Assembly: GCF_013185915.1 (NCBI RefSeq)
Contig: NZ_JAAZUH010000001.1
Coordinates: 124,001 to 188,000, forward strand
Length of the DNA stretch: 64,000 nt
DNA from: Stenotrophomonas bentonitica
Lineage (GTDB): Bacteria; Pseudomonadota; Gammaproteobacteria; Xanthomonadales; Xanthomonadaceae
Direction: 5' to 3'
Below the pieces are notes generated by a model. It made no database searches and was not told where the DNA came from. It saw nothing but the letters and a program-made list of their open reading frames with translations. Every line of letters starts with the position of its first letter. The stretch's first letter is position 1. Below, piece after piece: positions 31,488 through 40,135 of this stretch. Position numbers and translations under genes: made by a program.

Positions 31488-31516
31488 GTCGGCTCTGCGG
31501 TTCCGCCTGGCTGGGC

Positions 31517-31614
31517 GGGTCGGTATGGGTTTGTGGGGGACGCCGTAAATCCGTCCATGGAGGCTAAGTCGCGGCATCCATGCCGCTCATTCCCCCACAA
31601 ACCCATACCGACCC
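31517..31614. repeat. 98-base inverted-repeat element with nested palindromes
   Basis: Perfect 24-base arms (31517-31540 and 31591-31614) flank a 50-base centre. The centre holds a second palindrome with 7-base arms (31571-31577 and 31580-31586). Such units, with a core like CCGTCCATGGAGGC, recall dispersed intergenic repeats of Xanthomonadaceae; I cannot count copies from one window. No transposase is present. Confidence 0.75.
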
Positions 31615-31758
31615 ACCCCTGAGACTGTATGGGTGACGGACGGGAACGCGGCTTGGTCGCACGAACAATGGCAATGGGAACGGTAGGGTCGGTTCCCAAA
31701 CGACCGCCGATAACGGTCATCGGCTCTTTAACGCATGGACCCTGATCGAAACGCGGCT

Positions 31759-32916
31759 TTACGCGTACGCGTCGACCAACCCTCTCTGCCTCATCAATTG
31801 CGCCGGGGAAACGATGGTTTCCGTGACTGCTATTTCGCTGTCGCTGCCCGCCTGTCCATTCTGACTACCACCGGCCTTCCCATCCTGTGCGGTGTGCTGC
31901 TGCCCCACATCGGCATTGCCGAGCTGGAATCCCTGCTCGTTCAACATTTCACGCAGGCGCGGAATGCTGGATTCGAGGGCATGCCGCACATCCGCATGGG
32001 CGCTGCTGAAGGTGGCGTGGACCTTGTCGCCGTCCATCTGCAGGCGGACTTCGATCAGGCCGAGGTCGTGCGGGGTGACCTTGATGGTGGCGTGGCCGAT
32101 CTTCTGGTCGGCGAGCCAGCCGATGCGGGCGCTGAGGGCGTCGTCGAAGTCGTCGCCGCCTACATGCGGGGTGGCGGTGGGTTCGGCCTGGAAGGGGGCG
32201 TTGGTGGCGTTGGCCTTGAGTTCGGCGGCGGCGTGCAGGGCGTGAAGGAGCGGGGTGGTGGTGGGGGCGTCTGCGTCGGCGGTGGTGGCGGACGCGATAG
32301 CTTCGGCCAGGTCGTCGGGCAGCGGGGCGTCTTCGGCGACGCTGGCGTCGAGCGGCAGGGCGATCGGGCCGGCGGCGCTGTCTGCGGGGGCAGCGGTCGC
32401 TGCTGTCAGCGTGGGGGTGCCGGGCAGGGGTGTTGCGTTGGGCAGGCCGCCGAGCAGGGGGTCTGCCTTGGAGGCGACGCTGTCGGCGTTGGCGGCGGGG
32501 GCGGCCTGGACGCTGACGGCTTCGGGGCCGGCGAGGGCGAGGCCGGCCAGGCCCAACGGGGGCCAGGGGGTGGTGTCGGTGTCGTCGGTGGGTTCGGAGG
32601 TGGCTGGCGTTTCGCTGGCTGCCGAACTGGTTGCGGGGTCGGTGCTGTCGCCGGTCGCGGTGCTGCCGGGACGGCGCGCGGCGTCGTCGGTGGCGTTGCT
32701 GGCGGTGTCCTGGGCGGGCTGCTTTGCCGTGCCATCGGGCTTGGCCTGCTTGCTGTCGGCCTTGGCGGTGGTCTGCTTGCGGGCGGGCTCGGCGTTGAGC
32801 AGGGCGTCAAAGTCCCGGCGGTCGCTGCCGTTGGCGGTGTTGCGCGGGGCGGTGCCGGCGGTGGCATTGCTGCCGCTGGTGGCGCTGCCGCTGCTGCCGA
32901 GGAAGGTGGGGGTCAT
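31759..32916 (-). CDS. fliK: FliK, hook-length control protein
   Basis: 385 residues. The first 260 are low-complexity, rich in Ala, Thr, Pro and Asp, as expected for the extended ruler part. The C-terminal domain (about 270-360, IGWLADQKIGHATIKVTPHD, LGLIEVRLQMDGDKVHATF) is the conserved FliK/Flg_hook domain that touches FlhB to switch export specificity. ATG 32916 overlaps the fliJ stop (TGATG). It is the last gene of fliEFGHIJK. Confidence 0.93.
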   Translation of the reverse strand: MTPTFLGSSGSATSGSNATAGTAPRNTANGSDRRDFDALLNAEPARKQTTAKADSKQAKPDGTAKQPAQDTASNATDDAARRPGSTATGDSTDPATSSAASETPATSEPTDDTDTTPWPPLGLAGLALAGPEAVSVQAAPAANADSVASKADPLLGGLPNATPLPGTPTLTAATAAPADSAAGPIALPLDASVAEDAPLPDDLAEAIASATTADADAPTTTPLLHALHAAAELKANATNAPFQAEPTATPHVGGDDFDDALSARIGWLADQKIGHATIKVTPHDLGLIEVRLQMDGDKVHATFSSAHADVRHALESSIPRLREMLNEQGFQLGNADVGQQHTAQDGKAGGSQNGQAGSDSEIAVTETIVSPAQLMRQRGLVDAYA

Positions 32917-33371
32917 CACGCGGTCTCCCCGCTGTCGGTGTCTTCGGCGCGGGCGGCGCGGCTGCGGCGGGCGCCGATGTCGTCCATTTCGCGCTGGTCG
33001 CGGCGGTCGACCAGGACTTTTTCCTGGGCGCGGTAGCTGGCGGCGAGCTGTTCGAGCACGGCCTTGTCGCGGCTGGCGAGGATCAGGCGGGCGCGTTCGG
33101 CTTCGACCTTTTCGCGGTTGTTGTCGACGGTCTGGCGCTGCTGGGCGACGGCGGTGTCGAGGCGGTCGAGGAAGGCGCGGCGGTTGAGCAGCTGGGCCGG
33201 GCTGGTGGCGGCCATCTGGGCGTTGGCGTACTCCTCGGCGTAGCGGCGCAGTTCGTCCAGGCGCGAGAGGTGGGTGTCGAGCACGCGCTGGCGCTCGGCG
33301 AGGTCGCGGGCGACTTCGTCTTCGTGGTCCTGGGCCCGCTTGAGCAGGGGATCGATGCGCTTGGATTGCAT
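32916..33371 (-). CDS. fliJ: FliJ, export ATPase-associated coiled coil
   Basis: 151 residues, almost entirely helical and charged, predicted to form a two-stranded antiparallel coiled coil (HEDEVARDLAERQRVLDTHL, QRQTVDNNREKVEAERARLI). FliJ sits as a stalk in the FliI hexamer and contacts FlhA. It starts 3 bases after fliI and is coupled to fliK. Confidence 0.9.
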   Translation of the reverse strand: MQSKRIDPLLKRAQDHEDEVARDLAERQRVLDTHLSRLDELRRYAEEYANAQMAATSPAQLLNRRAFLDRLDTAVAQQRQTVDNNREKVEAERARLILASRDKAVLEQLAASYRAQEKVLVDRRDQREMDDIGARRSRAARAEDTDSGETA

Positions 33372-33374
33372 GGC

Positions 33375-34757
33375 TTAGCCCTCAGGTTCCACCAGGCGCT
33401 TGAGCGCGGCCTGGCTGTGCGGCAGGTCGGCGGCCTTGCCGACGTCCTGGCCGAGGAAATCGACGATGTCCGACCAGCGTTCCAGTGCTTCGTCGGTGGC
33501 CGGATCGTTGCCGCGCTGGTAGGCGCCGATGGCGATCAGGTCGCGGTTGCTGGAATAGGCCGAAACCAACCGCTTGAGCTTGCGGATGCGCAGGCGCCAC
33601 GGTTCGTCGGCGATTTCGGTGACCACGCGGCTGACCGAGGATTCAACGTCGATGGCCGGGTACAGGCCGCTGTCGGCAACACGGCGCGAGAGCAGGATGT
33701 GGCCGTCGAGGATGGCGCGCGCGGCGTCGGCGATGGGGTCCTGCGGGTCGTCGCCTTCGGTCAGAACGGTGTAGAACGCGGTGATCGAGCCGCGTCCCTT
33801 GGCGCCGTTGCCGGCGCGTTCGACCAGTGCGGGGAGCTTGGCGAATACCGATGGCGGATAGCCGCGGGTGGTGGGCGGTTCGCCGACCGACAGGCCGATC
33901 TCGCGCTGGGCCTGGGCGAAGCGGGTCAGCGAGTCCATCAGCAGCAGGACATTCAGGCCCTGGTCGCGGAACCATTCGGCAATCGCGGTGGCGCGGTAGG
34001 CGCCGTGCAGGCGGGCCAGCGGCGGGCGGTCGGCGGGGCTGGCCACGACCACGGCGCGGCGCAGGCCTTCTTCGCCCAGGGTGCTTTCTACGAAGTCGCG
34101 AACTTCGCGGCCACGTTCGCCGATCAGGCCGACCACGATGACGTCGGCGGCGGTGTAGCGGGTCATCATGCCGAGCAGGGTCGACTTGCCGACACCGGAG
34201 CCGGCGAACAGGCCCACACGCTGGCCGCGGCCGATCGGCAGCAGGGCGTTGATGGCGCGTACGCCGACGTCCAGCGGCTGGGTGATCGGTTCGCGGGCGA
34301 GTGGGTTGATTGCCACGCCGGCCATGCCGACGGTGCCTTCGGCGCGGATCGGGCCCTTGCCGTCCAACGGGACGCCGTCGCTGTCGATGACGCGGCCGAG
34401 CAGGCCTTCGCCCACTTCCACGCCGCCACGGCCCAGCGAGGGCACCACGCGCGCGTTGGGCAGCAGGCCGTGCAGTTCGGCGCTGGGCATCAGGTAGGTG
34501 CGTTCGCCGGCGAAGCCGACAACTTCAGCGTCGACCCAGCCGCCGTCGGCCACTTCGACCTTGCAGCTGGCGCCCATCGGCGATTCGCAGCCGACTGCTT
34601 CGAGGGTCAGGCCGACGGCGCGGCGCAGCACGCCTTCGCGGATCAGGCCGCGTCCATGCGCGCCGTCGGGCTGGATGGTGTCCAGGCGCGCGGCCAGGCG
34701 CAGGTTGCGCGCAGCCGCCCAGTCGGCGGCGGGCGGGGGCAGCGGTTCGGTGTTCAT
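33375..34757 (-). CDS. fliI: FliI, flagellar export ATPase
   Basis: A 460-residue F1-beta-like ATPase. Walker A is GLFAGSGVGKSTLLG (near residue 185), Walker B NVLLLMDSLTRFA, and the export-ATPase signature ends PPTTRGYPPSVFAKLPAL. It powers unloading of export substrates together with FliH and FliJ. It overlaps the fliH stop by 4 bases. Confidence 0.96.
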   Translation of the reverse strand: MNTEPLPPPAADWAAARNLRLAARLDTIQPDGAHGRGLIREGVLRRAVGLTLEAVGCESPMGASCKVEVADGGWVDAEVVGFAGERTYLMPSAELHGLLPNARVVPSLGRGGVEVGEGLLGRVIDSDGVPLDGKGPIRAEGTVGMAGVAINPLAREPITQPLDVGVRAINALLPIGRGQRVGLFAGSGVGKSTLLGMMTRYTAADVIVVGLIGERGREVRDFVESTLGEEGLRRAVVVASPADRPPLARLHGAYRATAIAEWFRDQGLNVLLLMDSLTRFAQAQREIGLSVGEPPTTRGYPPSVFAKLPALVERAGNGAKGRGSITAFYTVLTEGDDPQDPIADAARAILDGHILLSRRVADSGLYPAIDVESSVSRVVTEIADEPWRLRIRKLKRLVSAYSSNRDLIAIGAYQRGNDPATDEALERWSDIVDFLGQDVGKAADLPHSQAALKRLVEPEG

Positions 34758-35389
34758 GCGCTTGCTCCGGATTTGCGCAGCACCGCGTCGAGCGCGCCGC
34801 GCAGGCGGGCTTCCAGGGTGCCGTCGATGCGCACCGCTTCGGCGTGCACGCGCAGGTCGCCGCGGCTCAGGCTCAGGTCCGGGCTCAGGCGCTGGTTGGG
34901 CGAGAGATTCAGCAGTGGGGCGAGGGCGGCGATGTCGTCGGGGTGCAGGCGCACTTCCACTTCGCGGTTGGCACCGCCGACCGCGTCGACCGCTTCGCCG
35001 ACCAGCTGCGCGAGCAGGGACGGATCAGCCTCGTAGGCGCGACCGACCAGCGTGCCGGCGATGCGCACGGCCAGTTCGCCGAGCGCGGCCACCACTTCGT
35101 TTTCCAGGCGCACCAGCGGCCGGCTGAAGTTGTCCAGGATGCCTTCGATCTGCGCGATCAGGCGGCGCACTTCGGCCTGGCCCTGGGCGTGGCCGTCGGC
35201 ATGGCCCTGTTCGAAGCCGTCCTTCTCGGCCGCGTCCTGGATCGCCTGGATTTCCTCCAGGGTGGGCAGCTGCAGCAGCGGTTCGGGGTCGTGTTCGAGC
35301 TCGATGGCCTGGTCGTCGAACGCTTCTTCCTGCACGGCGGCCGGGTCGGCCAGCAGGTCCGGGGCGAGCCAGCGTACGGCGTTGTTCAC
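34754..35389 (-). CDS. fliH: FliH, negative regulator of the export ATPase
   Basis: 211 residues. An acidic N-terminal part with the Trp pair region (NNAVRWLAPDLLAD) that docks to the C-ring, a central helix with small-residue repeats (EQGHADGHAQGQAEVRRLI), and a C-terminal FliI-binding domain (EVVAALGELAVRIAGTLV). The start is GTG at 35389, overlapping the fliG stop (GTGA). Confidence 0.92.
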   Translation of the reverse strand: MNNAVRWLAPDLLADPAAVQEEAFDDQAIELEHDPEPLLQLPTLEEIQAIQDAAEKDGFEQGHADGHAQGQAEVRRLIAQIEGILDNFSRPLVRLENEVVAALGELAVRIAGTLVGRAYEADPSLLAQLVGEAVDAVGGANREVEVRLHPDDIAALAPLLNLSPNQRLSPDLSLSRGDLRVHAEAVRIDGTLEARLRGALDAVLRKSGASA

Positions 35390-36399
35390 AGCATGGCCTC
35401 CGCGTTGCCGCCCAGGGTGACGGTGCCTTCATCGGCCATGCGCTTGACGATGGCCAGGATCTCGCGCTGCGCCGCTTCCACGTCGGACAGGCGCACAGGA
35501 CCGCGCGCTTCCATGTCTTCGAGCAGGATCTCGGCCGCGCGCTGGGACATGTTGCGGGTGATCTTGTCGCGCACCTTGATGTCGGCGCCGCGCAGGGCCA
35601 GGCCCAGGCGTTCGCCGCTGACTTCGCGCAGCACCAGCTGCAGTTCGCGGTCTTCCAGGTCGATCAGGTCGTCGAACACGAACATCTTTTCCTGGATGCG
35701 CGCGCTGAGCGGGGCGTCGATGCGGGAAATCTCGCCGAGGATCGCCTGGTCCTGGCCGCTGTCCATGAAGTTCAGGATGTTGGCCGCGCACTGCACGCCG
35801 CCGATGTTGGACGACTTCAGGTTCTGGTTGCCGGCGAACTGGCGCTCCATGATCTCGTTCAGTTCGTTCAGCGCGTTCGGCGGAATGCCGTCAAGGGTGG
35901 CGATGCGCAGCAGCACGTCGACCCGGGTGCGTTCGGGCAGCAGCTTGAGCGCGTCGGCGGCCTGGTCGGTTTCCAGGTGGGCCATCACGATCGCGATGAT
36001 CTGCGGGTGTTCGTTGCGGACCAGGTCGGCCACCGCACGCGGGTCCATCCACTTCAGCGCGTCCAGGCCGGTGGTGTTGCGGCCAAGCAGGATGCGGTCG
36101 ATCAGGTTGCCGGCCTTTTCGCTGCCGAGCGCCTGCACCAGCATGTTGCGGATGTAGTCGTCCGAGCCGACGCCCAGCGAGGTCTTGGAGCCCAGTTCGG
36201 TGTTGAACTGGTCCATCACCCGCTCGACCTGCTCGCGGGTGATGTCGCTCATGGTCGCCATGGCGATGCCGATCTTCTGCACTTCCTTCGGTTCCATGTG
36301 GCGCAGCACGTCGGCTGCTTCCACTTCGCCGAGCGACAGAAGCAACACGGCGGCGCGCTGCACGCCGCTGAGCGGGGGGATGGCAGTGGGATCAATCAT
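35386..36399 (-). CDS. fliG: FliG, C-ring rotor protein
   Basis: 337 residues with the usual N, middle and C domains. Landmarks are SGVQRAAVLLLSLGE at the N-terminus, the EHPQ motif region (VRNEHPQIIAIVMAHLE) in the middle domain, and the C-terminal torque helix (GLALRGADIKVRDKITRNMS) with charged residues facing the stator. It overlaps the fliF end by 8 bases. Confidence 0.96.
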   Translation of the reverse strand: MIDPTAIPPLSGVQRAAVLLLSLGEVEAADVLRHMEPKEVQKIGIAMATMSDITREQVERVMDQFNTELGSKTSLGVGSDDYIRNMLVQALGSEKAGNLIDRILLGRNTTGLDALKWMDPRAVADLVRNEHPQIIAIVMAHLETDQAADALKLLPERTRVDVLLRIATLDGIPPNALNELNEIMERQFAGNQNLKSSNIGGVQCAANILNFMDSGQDQAILGEISRIDAPLSARIQEKMFVFDDLIDLEDRELQLVLREVSGERLGLALRGADIKVRDKITRNMSQRAAEILLEDMEARGPVRLSDVEAAQREILAIVKRMADEGTVTLGGNAEAML

Positions 36400-38038
36400 T
36401 GGCCACCCACCCCTTCACCACCTGGGCCACGCGCTTGGAATCGGTCTTTACAGCTTCACGCGCCATGCGCAGTCGTTCCTCGTAGGAGTCCACCGGCAGG
36501 GCCAGGGGCTCCTGTCCGGAAAGATGTACCCGGTCGGCACCCAGCGCCGGCAGGCCTTCGCCGTCGTCCACCAGCTGCACGTCGGCGCTGTGCGGTTCCA
36601 GGCTGCCCTCGTGGGCCAGCTTCTTCGGGGTGCCGGTGATCGAGCGCAGCGCCGGGCGCAGCACGCCGAACACCAGCGCCAGCACCACGATGGCGCCAAG
36701 CAGCAGGCGCAGGCCGTCCTGCACGTACGGCAGCTCCCACCAGTTCGGGGCTTCCACCGGGGTGGTTTCGCGTACGAACGGGGCGTTCATCACCGACACG
36801 GTGTCGCCACGTTCGGCGTTGAAGCCCACTGCCTGCTTGACCAGCGCTTCCACGCGGGTCAGCTCGGCGGCCGACAGCGGCTGTTCGGTGGTCTTGCCGT
36901 TGGCACCCGGGCGCGGCACGTTGTCCAGCAGCACGGCGACGGAGACGCGCTTGATGCGGCCGGCCGGCTGGCGGGTGTGCTGCAGGGTGCGGTCCAGCTC
37001 GTAGTTGCGGGTGGCGTTGCGCGCGGTTTCGGTCGGCGTGGCCGCGGTGGCCGGGGCGGCGGCCGGGCCGGGCGGGGTGTTGCTGGCCGCACCCGGAACG
37101 CCCTGCGGGCCCGGGGTGCTGGTGCTGTTTTCGCTGGTCTGTTCGCTGCGCAGCTTCTGCGGCTCGCCGTTGTACAGCTCACGGGCTTCTTCGGTGACCG
37201 AGAAGTCCATGTCCACGCTGACTTCCGGGTTGACCCGCCCCGGGCCGGTCATCGGCTCGAGCAGTTCGCGGATGCGCTGGTTGAACGAGGTTTCCTGGCG
37301 GCGCACCTGGTCGAACTGGGCGGCATTGACCGCCGCTTCGCTGTTCGGGTCGGACACGCTGAGCATGCGCCCGCTCTGGTCGACCACGGTGACGCGCTCG
37401 GCGGTCAGGTCGGGAATGCTGGCCGCCACCATGTGCACGATGGCGTCGATCTGGCCGCGCTCGAGCTGCTGGCCACCGCGCAGTTCCAGCACCACCGAGG
37501 CGCTGGCCACGTCGCGCTGGCGGGTGAAGGCGCTGGGCTTGGGAATGGCCAGGTGCACGCGCGAGTCGCGCACCGGGCGCAGGGTGTTGATGGTGCGCGA
37601 CAGCTCGGTTTCCAGCGAGTGCTGGTAGCGGGCGTTTTCCATGAACTGGCTGACGCCGAAGCCGGGGTCGCGTTCCATCAGCTCGAAGCCGAGGCGGCCG
37701 CTGTCGGTCAGGCCGGAGCCGGCCAGCTTCAGGCGTGCGTCGTGCAGGTTCTTTTCCGGCACGGTGATGCCACCGGTGGCGGGGTCCAGCTCGAACGGAA
37801 TCTGCGCGGCGCGCAGCAGGTCGGTCGCTTCGGCGGTGGCCTTCTGGTCCAGGCCGGTGTACAGCGGCACCATGCCGGGCTTCTGCGACCAGAAGAACAC
37901 GAACAGGCCTGCCGCAACGGCCACGGCGATCATCGCCATCAGGCCAAGCCGACGGGTGATCTGCAGGCTTTGCAGCCGGTCGAACCACTGGCCCGCCTTT
38001 TCGGCGTTCAGGGATTCCTTGGTGAGCGACAGGGCCAT
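36392..38038 (-). CDS. fliF: FliF, MS-ring protein
   Basis: A 548-residue protein with a TM helix near 33-52 (LGLMAMIAVAVAAGLFVFFW) and a second near 440-465 (LRLLLGAIVVLALVFGVL). Between them are the ring-building motifs (YTGLDQKATAEATDLLRAA, ELSRTINTLRPVRDSRVHLA). The C-terminal tail (MAREAVKTDSKRVAQVVKGW) binds FliG. It is the platform on which rod and C-ring are built. It starts 12 bases after fliE. Confidence 0.96.
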   Translation of the reverse strand: MALSLTKESLNAEKAGQWFDRLQSLQITRRLGLMAMIAVAVAAGLFVFFWSQKPGMVPLYTGLDQKATAEATDLLRAAQIPFELDPATGGITVPEKNLHDARLKLAGSGLTDSGRLGFELMERDPGFGVSQFMENARYQHSLETELSRTINTLRPVRDSRVHLAIPKPSAFTRQRDVASASVVLELRGGQQLERGQIDAIVHMVAASIPDLTAERVTVVDQSGRMLSVSDPNSEAAVNAAQFDQVRRQETSFNQRIRELLEPMTGPGRVNPEVSVDMDFSVTEEARELYNGEPQKLRSEQTSENSTSTPGPQGVPGAASNTPPGPAAAPATAATPTETARNATRNYELDRTLQHTRQPAGRIKRVSVAVLLDNVPRPGANGKTTEQPLSAAELTRVEALVKQAVGFNAERGDTVSVMNAPFVRETTPVEAPNWWELPYVQDGLRLLLGAIVVLALVFGVLRPALRSITGTPKKLAHEGSLEPHSADVQLVDDGEGLPALGADRVHLSGQEPLALPVDSYEERLRMAREAVKTDSKRVAQVVKGWVAND

Positions 38039-38050
38039 GCGGTTCTATCC

Positions 38051-38407
38051 TTACAGCGGCATGTTCATCACGTCCTGGTAAGCCTGGACGAGACGGTTGC
38101 GGACTTCCACGGTGGCGCGGAAGGCGATCTGGGACTGCTGGGACGCGACCATGACCTTGGCCAGGTCGGCGCCGGGTTCGCCCAGTTCGAAGGCGCGGGC
38201 GAGGGCGCCGGACTTCTGCTGCGCCTCGTTGACGCCGGCGATGGCGCCGCGCAGGGTGTCGGTGAAACTTGCGCCCTGCACGTCCTGCGGGGCAGCCAGG
38301 CCCTGCAGCCCATTGGTCTGCGGGGTCTCCAGCGGACCGACCGGCTGGGTGGCCTGGGTCTGGTAGCTGCGGATCTGGGAAAGGATCGAAGTAACGGAAT
38401 GTGACAT
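38051..38407 (-). CDS. fliE: FliE, MS-ring/rod junction protein
   Basis: 118 residues. The C-terminal half (DLAKVMVASQQSQIAFRATV, EVRNRLVQAYQDVMNMPL) is the conserved FliE helical region that joins rod to MS ring and gates export. It is first in the fliEFGHIJK operon, with a sigma-54 promoter 43 bases upstream. Confidence 0.94.
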   Translation of the reverse strand: MSHSVTSILSQIRSYQTQATQPVGPLETPQTNGLQGLAAPQDVQGASFTDTLRGAIAGVNEAQQKSGALARAFELGEPGADLAKVMVASQQSQIAFRATVEVRNRLVQAYQDVMNMPL

Positions 38408-38449
38408 CTGGAACGTTCCGGCTGATTGGGGGATCTCGGGTGATGACGT

Positions 38450-38465
38450 TGCAAGCCCCGTGCCG
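38450..38465 (-). promoter_or_regulatory. sigma-54 promoter for fliEFGHIJK
   Basis: Minus-strand CGGCACG-N4-TTGCA, 11 of 12 fixed positions. Start near 38439, leader about 32 bases. The rest of the 38408-38684 gap shows only the terminator at its right end. Confidence 0.85.
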
Positions 38466-38633
38466 AAACGGCTGAGTGGTTCAGTGTTGTGGTGATGGCG
38501 GCGCGTGAAGGCCTGCGGTGTACGACGGGCGTCGAGAAATGTGTGACGTAGTTCCGCTGCGACGGGACGACGCAGGCGCGCGACGGAAGGTCGGCGTCGG
38601 GAAACCGGCGCAGGGTTTGGGCGGCAGATGTGA

Positions 38634-38658
38634 AGACGCCCGGAGGGTCCGGGCGTCT
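38634..38658 (-). terminator. intrinsic terminator after the YadA-like gene
   Basis: A perfect 11-bp stem (38634-38644 with 38648-38658) with a 3-base loop, 26 bases past the stop codon. The T run on the minus strand is short (TCTTC). Confidence 0.65.
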
Positions 38659-38684
38659 ATGTACACATGTAGCGTGAGTGGCGC

Positions 38685-39836
38685 TTACCAGGTAATCCCG
38701 GCACCGACGGCAACCACGCTTTCATCGCCACTGCGGGAGGCACCCACCGATGCGGTGAAGTGCTCGGTGAAGCGGCGGCGGAAGCTGGCGGCAAAGGCGT
38801 TCTCGCCTTCAGACCAGCCCATGCCGGCGCCGAGGTAGTTGCTGCCGACATCCGGCATGCCGAGGCTCTGGGCCATGGCCCCTGCCATCGCACCCTGGCG
38901 GCTGATCCGGCGATCCATGGCATGCAGTGCGTCGTCCATCCGGTTCAGACGTCCCTCGACATTGGCAAAGCGATCATTTGCTTCGGCCTTGAACTGTGCA
39001 AGGTCCGCACTGGCGGCGTTCGCCAGGCCACTGAGCTGGTTGACCTGCTGGTCGGTGTACTGGTTCGCGGCCACCAGCGTGTCTCCGGCTACCGTGTCGG
39101 CGTAGGTGTTGGCCTCCACCAGCGTCGCGTCGGCCTGTTCGTCGGTGTATTGGTTGGCAGCGGTGAGGGTGTCGGCGGCGGACTGCTTCAGCTGGCTGAC
39201 GTTTACGCCGTCGGTGTCGGCCACGCCGGCAGCGAGGTTGACGATCTTGCGCTCTGAACCTACGACGCCAAGAGAAACGGTGTTGGCCTCCGTGGCGACG
39301 GCACCCGCACCGAGCGCGACGGAGCTGAGGCCTTCGGCTTTGGCAGCCTGGCCGATCGCGATGGCGTTGAGTCCCGTGGACTCGGTGCCAACACCGACAG
39401 CAATGCCACCTTCCAGATTAGCCTTGCTGTTGACGCCCACGATTACGGTGTCTTGTCCTACAGCCTGATTGTTGAAACCGACGGATGTGGAAGCAAAGCC
39501 TGCGGCATTGGAGGCGCGGCCGATAGCCGTTGAGAATTCACCGGTGGAGGTGGCGGCGACGCCGATAGCCGTTGAGTTGGCCCCGCTTGCAGTGGCGTCG
39601 GTGCCGAACGCAGCAGCGGTGCCGCCTGCAGCAGTGGCACCGTCGCCGCACGAAAACGCACTGCCGCCCGTGGCCGTTGCGGCTACACCACCGGTCTGGT
39701 TGCAGAACGACTGGGCGAGTACGGGTGAACTCGTCGACAGGAACACGCCCAGCGCGGCGCCGGCGAGGAGGAGGGAACGGGCGAAGGAGGCGCGCGAAAC
39801 ACCACGCAATACAATGCGATACCAGGAACGATCCAT
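38685..39836 (-). CDS. YadA-like trimeric autotransporter adhesin
   Basis: 383 residues. A long signal sequence (about 1-42, ARSLLLAGAALGVFLSTSS, cleaved after VLAQ) leads to a head of 14-residue YadA/Hia repeats with the usual A-x-G and S-T-A-I-G patterns (GANSTAIGVAATSTGEFSTA, GLNAIAIGQAAKAEGLSSVA). A neck (VNLAAGVADTDGVNVSQLKQ), coiled-coil stalk with NQYTDEQ-type repeats and a C-terminal YadA anchor barrel (about 310-383, ending GAGITW) follow. It is a trimeric surface adhesin. It sits between fliE and fleQ in a motility locus and ends in its own terminator. ATG 39836 has GAGGA upstream. No sigma-28 or sigma-54 site was seen before it. Confidence 0.93.
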   Translation of the reverse strand: MDRSWYRIVLRGVSRASFARSLLLAGAALGVFLSTSSPVLAQSFCNQTGGVAATATGGSAFSCGDGATAAGGTAAAFGTDATASGANSTAIGVAATSTGEFSTAIGRASNAAGFASTSVGFNNQAVGQDTVIVGVNSKANLEGGIAVGVGTESTGLNAIAIGQAAKAEGLSSVALGAGAVATEANTVSLGVVGSERKIVNLAAGVADTDGVNVSQLKQSAADTLTAANQYTDEQADATLVEANTYADTVAGDTLVAANQYTDQQVNQLSGLANAASADLAQFKAEANDRFANVEGRLNRMDDALHAMDRRISRQGAMAGAMAQSLGMPDVGSNYLGAGMGWSEGENAFAASFRRRFTEHFTASVGASRSGDESVVAVGAGITW

Positions 39837-40135
39837 GGCAGGAATCCTCGGGTGGCAGCGCACCTGGCCGGTCAAACGCCGGTTTGGCGTTCTGCGTGAA
39901 TCCCCCGATTCCCCGTAAGCCGGAGCGTGTTTTCGAAGCCCCAGCACACGGCTGTGGGCGACGCTATGCCCGGGGCCGTCATGGTGAGGTGAAGGTAGAG
40001 CCACGCCCTGCGTGGCTGCTCTTCGTTCCGGCGTCTAGATATCTCCGGCGCCGGGGCGTCTGGGGCCAGATTGTCGCCGGCATCGCGAGGACACGCATGG
40101 CGTGTCGCTACGCGTGTGATCCCCATCCGTTCCCG
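39837..40135. other. 299-base region upstream of the YadA-like gene
   Basis: No gene is supported. It must contain the adhesin promoter, but I see no clear flagellar-type site. A SMAG-type repeat lies at 39995-40017, nearer to the fleQ stop. Confidence 0.5.
39995..40017 (+). repeat. SMAG-type palindromic repeat (GTAG-headed)
   Basis: GTAG then arms AGCCACGC/GCGTGGCT, identical over 23 bases to the unit at 24845-24867. It is between fleQ and the adhesin gene. Confidence 0.75.

Larger units (their letters stand above)
31360..31758. other. 399-base intergenic region between fliK and fliL
   Basis: No gene is supported. From left to right it holds the fliL sigma-54 promoter (31393-31408), a run of four AACGGC hexamers (31464-31487), and a 98-base inverted-repeat element (31517-31614). 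I see no conventional terminator with a T run for the fliEFGHIJK operon; the inverted repeat may fill that role. Confidence 0.65.

Noticed and set aside
31360..31758. CRISPR array suggested by the hexamer run and repeat arms
   Set aside because: There are no spaced direct repeats of 24-40 bases with unique spacers, and no cas genes anywhere in the window.
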